The position numbers were made by a program, and so were the translations under genes. This document shows, piece by piece, positions 59,266-64,000 of a stretch of 64,000 nt of DNA. Below the pieces are notes generated by a model. It was not told where the DNA came from. It worked only from the letters and a program-made list of their open reading frames with translations, and did not search any database. Numbering within the stretch: position 1 is the first letter of the stretch; each line of letters starts with the position of its first letter. Source of the stretch: CAIZQW01 sp942493055 (GTDB lineage Bacteria > Verrucomicrobiota > Kiritimatiellia > RFP12 > UBA1067); assembly GCA_942493055.1 (NCBI GenBank), contig OW818680.1:3038001-3102000 (forward strand), in the 5' to 3' direction.

Positions 59266-60399
59266 ATGGATAATGAAGAGATACAAACCGTTGATGGTTT
59301 TGAGGTTGAGGATACATCGTCTGTTTCCGAGGTAAAGATAACTGTCCCCTTTGATCCTACGAAAATCCGAATCTCCACGAAACCGACAACCATGGGAACT
59401 ATTATCACTCGCTTGAAAACAGGCGGGATTGATTTGTCGCCTGATTTTCAGCGTAGCAGTGTTTGGAAACTCAAAAACAAGAGTCGCCTGATTGAATCGC
59501 TTTTATTGAGAATCCCATTGCCCGCATTTTATTTCGATGCGTCTAATGAGAGTTGTTGGGTTGTCATTGATGGTTTACAGCGGCTGACCGCCATCAAGGA
59601 GTATGTTGTCAATCATTCATACACCCTGTCAGATTTAGAATTTCTTACGCAATTTGAAGGAAAACAATTCTCCGAATTGCCTTCTGTCTATCAGCGCCGA
59701 ATTGAGGAGGCTGATGTTTTTCTCTTTCTTGTCGATTCGGGAACACCTGAACGTGTGAAGTTTGATATTTTCAGGAGAATCAATACAGGCGGCGAACCCC
59801 TTTCCATGCAGGAAATCCGACATGCACTTAATCCTGGACCAATCAAGAAGTTTCTGAAGGATATGGCGGAGTCAAACGAGTTTGTGATAGCGACAGCGTA
59901 TGGTGTCTCGGCCTCGCGAATGGCGGATCGGGAGTGTGTCTTACGTTTTCTGGCGTTTTTTGAAACTGCTCCTGAAAAGTACGGGGAAGGCGATATCGAA
60001 GATTTTGACAGCTTCTTGAATGACTATATGAGGCGGTTCAATGCGCAAGCACTACAACACAGTCCTGATGCTTTGGCAGACAAATTCAAAACTTCGTTAA
60101 TCCTGGCAACTGAGCTTTTCGGCGATTGCGCATTCCGAAAATACAACGTCCTCAGTGGCAAACGCGCTCCAATCAATAAAGCTTTGTTTGAAGTATGGAC
60201 AGTTAATCTTGCCCAACTTTCTGCTGAGGAACAGGGGCAATTAGTTGAACGCAAATGTCACGTGTCCACTAAAATGGACGCCTTATTAATCGACCCTTTT
60301 TTTATTGATTCAATTTCGCAAAGTACGGCAAGCAAACGCAAGATTATCCATCGATTTTCGTCTATTAGGAACCTTATTCAGGAGGTTTTGTATGATTAA
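59266..60399 (+). CDS. DUF262 (GmrS/ParB-like fold) protein
   Basis: 377 residues. DUF262 hallmarks: IDLSPDFQRSSVWKLKNKSR (P-x-FQR-x-x-VW), LIESLLLRIPLPAFYFD, CWVVIDGLQRLTAIKEYV (the D-G-x-Q-R nucleotide-binding motif, here DGLQR) and FDIFRRINTGGEPLSMQEIR. The N-terminal half has a ParB/sulfiredoxin-like fold in known members, such as the GmrS part of the type IV restriction enzyme GmrSD, where it binds or hydrolyses NTP. No DUF1524 HNH domain is attached, so nuclease activity, if any, must come from a partner. The gene is AT-rich against its surroundings and overlaps the following ATPase gene by 8 bp. Confidence 0.92.
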   Translation: MDNEEIQTVDGFEVEDTSSVSEVKITVPFDPTKIRISTKPTTMGTIITRLKTGGIDLSPDFQRSSVWKLKNKSRLIESLLLRIPLPAFYFDASNESCWVVIDGLQRLTAIKEYVVNHSYTLSDLEFLTQFEGKQFSELPSVYQRRIEEADVFLFLVDSGTPERVKFDIFRRINTGGEPLSMQEIRHALNPGPIKKFLKDMAESNEFVIATAYGVSASRMADRECVLRFLAFFETAPEKYGEGDIEDFDSFLNDYMRRFNAQALQHSPDALADKFKTSLILATELFGDCAFRKYNVLSGKRAPINKALFEVWTVNLAQLSAEEQGQLVERKCHVSTKMDALLIDPFFIDSISQSTASKRKIIHRFSSIRNLIQEVLYD

Positions 60400-61510
60400 A
60401 AATCTCATACTTGAAAACTTTAAGTGCTATCAGAGAGTTTCTCTTCCATTCAATAACTTGACAGTCTTTGTTGGCGAGAATAGTGTAGGTAAAAGTTCTG
60501 TTATAAAAGCACTGTTGTTGTTAAAACAAATGGCTTGTCTCCCCGGCTTTTTTAAGCAATTTCCCTCTCTGTCGAATAAAGTCCCTTCAGATAAGACGGC
60601 TTCTGACTACTTTTGGGACTTGATGCCAGCGGATGAAAGGATGTCCATTACACTCGCATCTGATGAGGATGATGACCCATTGCTATTAACTGGCTGCATT
60701 TCTTGTGACAAGGAACCGGGCTTGCCCATATTAGGAGTAGGCAATAAAACCAAGGAAGGTCATTCATTTTGGAAAAACTCATTTACCTATCTCTCTGCCG
60801 AAAGAATAGGCCCGAGAGAGAATTTTGATGCGCCACCTAACCTACCGTATGAAGGTGTAGGTGAGAGAGGCGAATATGCAGCCTACTTCTTGGCCACAAA
60901 CGAACAAATTGATATTGCTGTTAAAGAGTTAGCTCTTTCTGAAGAGGATGTTTCTAGACCCAATAGCTTCAAATTGTTGCGACAGACAGAGCTTTGGATG
61001 CATCAGGTCGGGTTGTCTAAGCAGCTGCAAATAAGAGCAACTTATTTTGATAAGGTCAATAAGGTTTCTTTGGAATATGTGTTTTTTGATGGCGAAAACC
61101 CACGTGAGTATACAGCGCAGAATGTTGGTTTTGGATTAACTTACACTTTGCCCATTTTTTTGTCTATTCTGAATGCGAAAAAGGGGTCAGTCGTAATAGT
61201 TGAAAACCCAGAGGCTCACTTACATCCTCAAGCACAAGTAGAAATGGGTGTTTTTCTGTCAAAAGCAGCAGATGCAGGCGTTCAGATAATTATAGAGACC
61301 CATAGCGATCATATTTTGAACGGCATCCGCTTGGCTGTCAAACAGAAAAAGTTGGAAAGCTCAAAAGTTCAGCTCCATTATATCGTTCGACCAGACTTGA
61401 AGAAAGGTGCAGAAGTTGTGATGCCTAAAATCCTGCCGGATGGACGCATTGAGCGGTGGCCGGATGGCTTCTTTGATCAGTACGAAACTGTTCTTTCACA
61501 ATTGATTTAA
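60392..61510 (+). CDS. OLD/ABC-type AAA ATPase with DUF3696-like C-terminus
   Basis: 372 residues from ATG 60392 (GGAGG 7 bases upstream, inside the DUF262 gene). N-terminal NLILENFKCYQRVSLPFNN and Walker A VFVGENSVGKSSVIKALLLL are typical of AAA_15/AAA_21. YLSAERIGPRENFD, GFGLTYTLPIFLSIL and Walker B VVIVENPEAHLHPQAQVEMG follow, with the switch His in IIIETHSDHILNGIRLAVKQ. The C-terminus LPDGRIERWPDGFFDQYETV fits DUF3696. No TOPRIM nuclease is attached, unlike OLD. Such ATPases often act as sensor-regulators in multi-gene phage-defence systems. Strict coupling to the DUF262 gene supports a joint complex. Confidence 0.92.
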   Translation: MIKNLILENFKCYQRVSLPFNNLTVFVGENSVGKSSVIKALLLLKQMACLPGFFKQFPSLSNKVPSDKTASDYFWDLMPADERMSITLASDEDDDPLLLTGCISCDKEPGLPILGVGNKTKEGHSFWKNSFTYLSAERIGPRENFDAPPNLPYEGVGERGEYAAYFLATNEQIDIAVKELALSEEDVSRPNSFKLLRQTELWMHQVGLSKQLQIRATYFDKVNKVSLEYVFFDGENPREYTAQNVGFGLTYTLPIFLSILNAKKGSVVIVENPEAHLHPQAQVEMGVFLSKAADAGVQIIIETHSDHILNGIRLAVKQKKLESSKVQLHYIVRPDLKKGAEVVMPKILPDGRIERWPDGFFDQYETVLSQLI

Positions 61511-61514
61511 TGTT

Positions 61515-62471
61515 ATGCGCCCCATCTTCCCTTTTCCAATTATCGTCAATGAATTATCCCTCGAGGCGCAGTATCCGAGCCTTCATGCGTCAGAGGAAGG
61601 GATGCGCTGTTTTGTAAAGCTATGTTTCCGTATGAAGAAGCATGGCTTTGGAAAACTGTTGATTTCGCGAGAGCTATATCAAGCAATCGTTTATGACAGC
61701 ATCCCTTTATCAAAGTGCTTGTACATGATAACCGAACGAGACTTGCGCGTGGGATTAATAGCGTTACTTAATCAATCTGATACATTAGCTGAGGATATTA
61801 GAACAACTGCTGACTTTGAATGCCGTTTCACTGGGCGTATGGCGATAGGACTTGGTATTGCACATTCCATGGATGCAAGGATGCCAACGATCTCATTTAG
61901 TGACCATCCTGATTTTTCGGCAACGGACATTCCTGTCTCATGGCTTTCCCTTGAGAACATAGATCATGAATATGACGCCATAGTAAAAACATACCAAAAA
62001 GAAGCTCAAATCAGTGCATCGGCGGAGAAAGAGTGGCAAGATCTTCTTCGCTGTGTATTTCCAAACGGAGCCCTATTACTGGAAAATGCCGCAGAGGCCT
62101 TTCCTTTTTTAAGCTTCTCTGAGCCAGCCATAGAGGCATTAAAGAATATGAGAGGGAATGACGCACTTTTCCCAAACGTATGCATCACTCTTGAAAGTCT
62201 AAACCGCGCGATGTCGTTTATTAGAGATAATGGAGGCGACTATATGCTCCATCTTAAAACAAACATACTTCCAGTGAAAGAAGACGAATCGCGTTCAGTC
62301 CATAATGATGAACGCCTCCGTGATGCAAGGAAATTTAAATGGCCAGATGGCCAACAGCATTATTGTTTCCCACATAAAACGTTTGGAAGTAACTACAGAC
62401 TCCATTTTTGTCCAGACAAGACCACGCATACGGTTTATGTTGGTTATATTGGCGTTCATCTGCCGCTATAG
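61515..62471 (+). CDS. Unknown protein, third member of the DUF262/ATPase cassette
   Basis: 318 residues, 4 bp after the ATPase stop and equally AT-rich. I recognise no family. The N-terminal 120 residues are mixed alpha/beta (PFPIIVNELSLEAQYPSLHA; GFGKLLISRELYQAIVYDSI; FECRFTGRMAIGLGIAHSMD), the middle is helical, and the last 45 residues look like a separate compact domain: RKFKWPDGQQHYCFPH, NYRLHFCPDKTTHTVYVGYI, GVHLPL, with several His, Trp and Cys that could be catalytic or metal-binding. As the only uncharacterised subunit beside a DUF262 protein and a DUF3696-type ATPase it is the best effector candidate. No signal peptide or transmembrane segment. Confidence 0.8.
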   Translation: MRPIFPFPIIVNELSLEAQYPSLHASEEGMRCFVKLCFRMKKHGFGKLLISRELYQAIVYDSIPLSKCLYMITERDLRVGLIALLNQSDTLAEDIRTTADFECRFTGRMAIGLGIAHSMDARMPTISFSDHPDFSATDIPVSWLSLENIDHEYDAIVKTYQKEAQISASAEKEWQDLLRCVFPNGALLLENAAEAFPFLSFSEPAIEALKNMRGNDALFPNVCITLESLNRAMSFIRDNGGDYMLHLKTNILPVKEDESRSVHNDERLRDARKFKWPDGQQHYCFPHKTFGSNYRLHFCPDKTTHTVYVGYIGVHLPL

Positions 62472-62542
62472 CATTTTACTCATTCAACGATAAACATTCT
62501 GGGATATGGCGTTATCGAGGAGCGGCAAAAAATCGTTACCCC

Positions 62543-63181
62543 ATGAACCGCTCAAGCAACACAGTCATTGGGATTGATGTAGGAGGCCCGCGCAAGGGCT
62601 TTCATGCGGTGGTGTTGCGCGAGGGAGCGATTTGCGGGACGAAGACAGACTGCGATCCGAAGGCGATGGTGGCGTGGTGTCTAGAGCAGGATGCCTCTGT
62701 TGTGGGCGTGGATGCGCCATGTATGTGGAGCGTCGCGGGCAAACACCGTGAAGGTGAGCGTCTCTTGAATCAAGCGGGCATGCACTGTTTTTACACGCCG
62801 ACACGGGAACGCGCACAAGGCAACCCCTTTTATAGCTGGATGCTGAATGGCGAAAGACTTTTTCAATCCCTGCTCACGCACTTTTCATTGTACACGGGAG
62901 CGCATAGCGAAAAGCGGGTCTGCTTTGAAACCTTCCCTCATGCCATTGTCTGCGCCTTAAAAGGTCGTATTGTTCCAGCCCATCCGAAGACGAGTGTCCG
63001 TCGCGAGGTATTGAGAACGCTCGGCCTCGATATCAGCAGCCTGACTAACATTGATCTCATCGATGCCGCGCTCTGCGCCGTCGCCGCCGATGCTTTCAGG
63101 CGCGGCGAAGCCACGCTCTATGGCGACGCAGAAGAGGGTTTTGTGGTTGTGCCGAAGGGAAAGTTAAGAGTTAAACGTTAA
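62543..63181 (+). CDS. DUF429 family predicted RNase H-fold nuclease
   Basis: 212 residues from ATG 62543; an in-frame upstream ORF overlaps the previous gene and was not chosen. VIGIDVGGPRKGFHAVVL is the DUF429 opening (D-x-G in the RNase H-like position), SVVGVDAPCMWS gives the second acidic strand, REGERLLNQAGMHCFYTPT is a family signature, and SEKRVCFETFPHAIVCALKG plus NIDLIDAALCAVAADAF give the remaining conserved acids. Biochemical function is unproven. Composition is nearer to the chromosome than the three preceding genes. The last codons (KLRVKR and the TAA) are read from repeat R3 (gttaagagttaaacgttaa), so the C-terminus has been replaced or extended by the repeat. Confidence 0.88.
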   Translation: MNRSSNTVIGIDVGGPRKGFHAVVLREGAICGTKTDCDPKAMVAWCLEQDASVVGVDAPCMWSVAGKHREGERLLNQAGMHCFYTPTRERAQGNPFYSWMLNGERLFQSLLTHFSLYTGAHSEKRVCFETFPHAIVCALKGRIVPAHPKTSVRREVLRTLGLDISSLTNIDLIDAALCAVAADAFRRGEATLYGDAEEGFVVVPKGKLRVKR

Positions 63182-63240
63182 ACGTTGAGAGTTAAAAGTT
63201 TGACTCAACGCTCAACGCTTAACGCTCAACGCTCAAGTTT
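63163..63240. repeat. Inverted repeat R3 overlapping the end of the DUF429 gene
   Basis: Left arm gttaagagttaaacgttaaa with cgttgagagttaaaagttt, right arm actcaacgctcaacgcttaa and cgctcaacgctcaagttt. It provides the DUF429 stop codon and could form a terminator-like hairpin before the next gene. Confidence 0.8.
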
Positions 63241-63325
63241 GGCAGGCGGCGGAAAGCGCGTTTACCTCCTTGCTTATTTTTTAATTTTAAGTAACATAAG
63301 TCACTCACCCCAAGGAAGAAAAATT

Positions 63326-64000
63326 ATGAAACAAATCCATGGACTGACCCTCTGCGCGCTATTCGCGCTCCCTCTGTTTGGCGCTGATGCTCAGCAGCTG
63401 GAAATGGCCTTCCGCGAGGGCGAAGTGCGCGTGGACAATGGCCTTATCAGCCGTCGCTGGAAAATGGTGAACGGCCTGCCGGTTCCGCAATCGCTCATGG
63501 TCCAAGGCCGCGAATGGCTGAAGCCTGACAACAAGCCCGGCATCGTGCCGCCGGGCGGCGCGCCCAAGCCGCCGCTGCGCATCGAGTGGGCTGATGCCAC
63601 GGACGCGGCAGATCCTGTTGAGGCGCCCTCGCGCCGGGGCGCTCTCACTGTCCTCGGGAGTGATGGCCGCGGATATCGCTGGCACCTACAACTGTTTGCC
63701 GGCTGTCCTGCTGTGACGTGCAGGATCGAACTGCTGGGCACAAGCGAGAAGGCTCAGGGTGGTGCCGCTGTTGACAAGGCCGACAACTCGGGCATCGAGA
63801 AGGAGGGCGGAGCCAAGAAGAAGGAGTCCGCAGACCAGGACCTGATGGAACGTCTGCCCCTCACGGCTTTTCATGCGGAGCTGGGCGTGGTCGAACTCAT
63901 GGACCGGACGGACAGCCACGACAACCTCGCCTCGGAGCGGACCTGGCGCATGGGGCCCAAGGAGACCATCAAGGCCGCGACATGCCTCGCCACCCTCACC
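63326..64000 (+). CDS. Exported protein, N-terminal part (cut by window edge), possibly glycosidase-related
   Basis: Starts at ATG 63326 (AAGGAAG about 8 bases upstream) and is open to the last base, 225 codons. Signal peptide MKQIHGLTLCALFALPLFGA, then QQLEMAFREGEVRVDNGLIS, RRWKMVNGLPVPQSLMVQGR, a beta-sandwich-like domain with LTVLGSDGRGYRWHLQLFAG and a Lys/Glu-rich insert (GGAKKKESADQ). The pattern R-V-D-N-G-L-I-S-R-x-W resembles the N-terminal domain of GH36/alpha-galactosidase-like proteins, but the catalytic part lies outside the window, so this is tentative. Confidence 0.7.
   Translation, partial: MKQIHGLTLCALFALPLFGADAQQLEMAFREGEVRVDNGLISRRWKMVNGLPVPQSLMVQGREWLKPDNKPGIVPPGGAPKPPLRIEWADATDAADPVEAPSRRGALTVLGSDGRGYRWHLQLFAGCPAVTCRIELLGTSEKAQGGAAVDKADNSGIEKEGGAKKKESADQDLMERLPLTAFHAELGVVELMDRTDSHDNLASERTWRMGPKETIKAATCLATLT

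Noticed and set aside
1..64000. tRNA, rRNA or riboswitch genes
   Set aside because: I looked in the gaps for T-loop (GGTTCRAAT) and known riboswitch cores and saw none that fold convincingly; intergenic structure is explained by repeats.

Overview
The window looks like a chromosomal segment of a PVC-superphylum bacterium, most likely Kiritimatiellota or a related Verrucomicrobia/Lentisphaerae lineage. This rests on gene content only: three exported formylglycine-type sulfatases, three giant autotransporter-associated beta-strand-repeat proteins with LamG-like domains, two HzsA-related multi-domain cytochromes, a PQQ-type propeller, a 3-keto-disaccharide hydrolase (DUF1080) and several SGNH or sialate-type esterases. 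No rRNA or tRNA gene was found, so the placement is an inference. Most of the window is moderately GC-rich. A stretch at about 59.2-62.5 kb is visibly AT-rich and looks acquired.

Layout. 0-9.3 kb: the end of a sodium:solute symporter, Hsp20, a sulfatase and a sialate-esterase-like gene on the minus strand. Then comes a plus-strand run of an exported unknown, an SGNH hydrolase, an EEP-family phosphodiesterase and an asparaginase domain, followed by an AbrB-PIN toxin-antitoxin pair coupled to an exported unknown. 9.6-19.2 kb (minus): PQQ propeller, beta-strand-repeat protein, HzsA-related cytochrome, Tat-exported sugar isomerase-like protein. 19.3-27.4 kb (plus): a cell-envelope operon behind a good sigma-70 promoter, made of two paralogous coiled-coil proteins (one membrane, one lipoprotein), a solute-binding-protein/OmpA fusion, a GLUG-repeat giant protein and a small membrane protein. 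27.6-38 kb (minus): HzsA-related cytochrome, GPH sugar symporter, LacI regulator and LamG/beta-strand-repeat protein, a plausible carbohydrate-responsive locus. 38-58.5 kb: exported carbohydrate-active genes mixed with two divergent AAA-type ATPases. 58.5-63.2 kb: a probable defence island with a degraded HsdM tail, DUF262 protein, DUF3696-type ATPase, an unknown third gene and a DUF429 protein. The right edge cuts an exported protein.

The theme is extracellular polysaccharide use, probably of sulfated and acetylated glycans: sulfatases and esterases deblock, the symporter imports, the LacI protein senses, and large surface proteins bind.

The most unusual non-coding signal is a dense set of intergenic repeats of at least eight sequence types. 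They repeatedly begin or end within a few bases of stop codons. The most elaborate (9326-9625, 17961-18287, 51284-51523, remnant 27602-27650) folds into two long nested hairpins whose stems are kept by compensatory base changes between copies. Other candidates are the DUF262/ATPase/unknown cassette and the coiled-coil/SBP-OmpA operon. All calls come from reading the sequence; no database search was possible.
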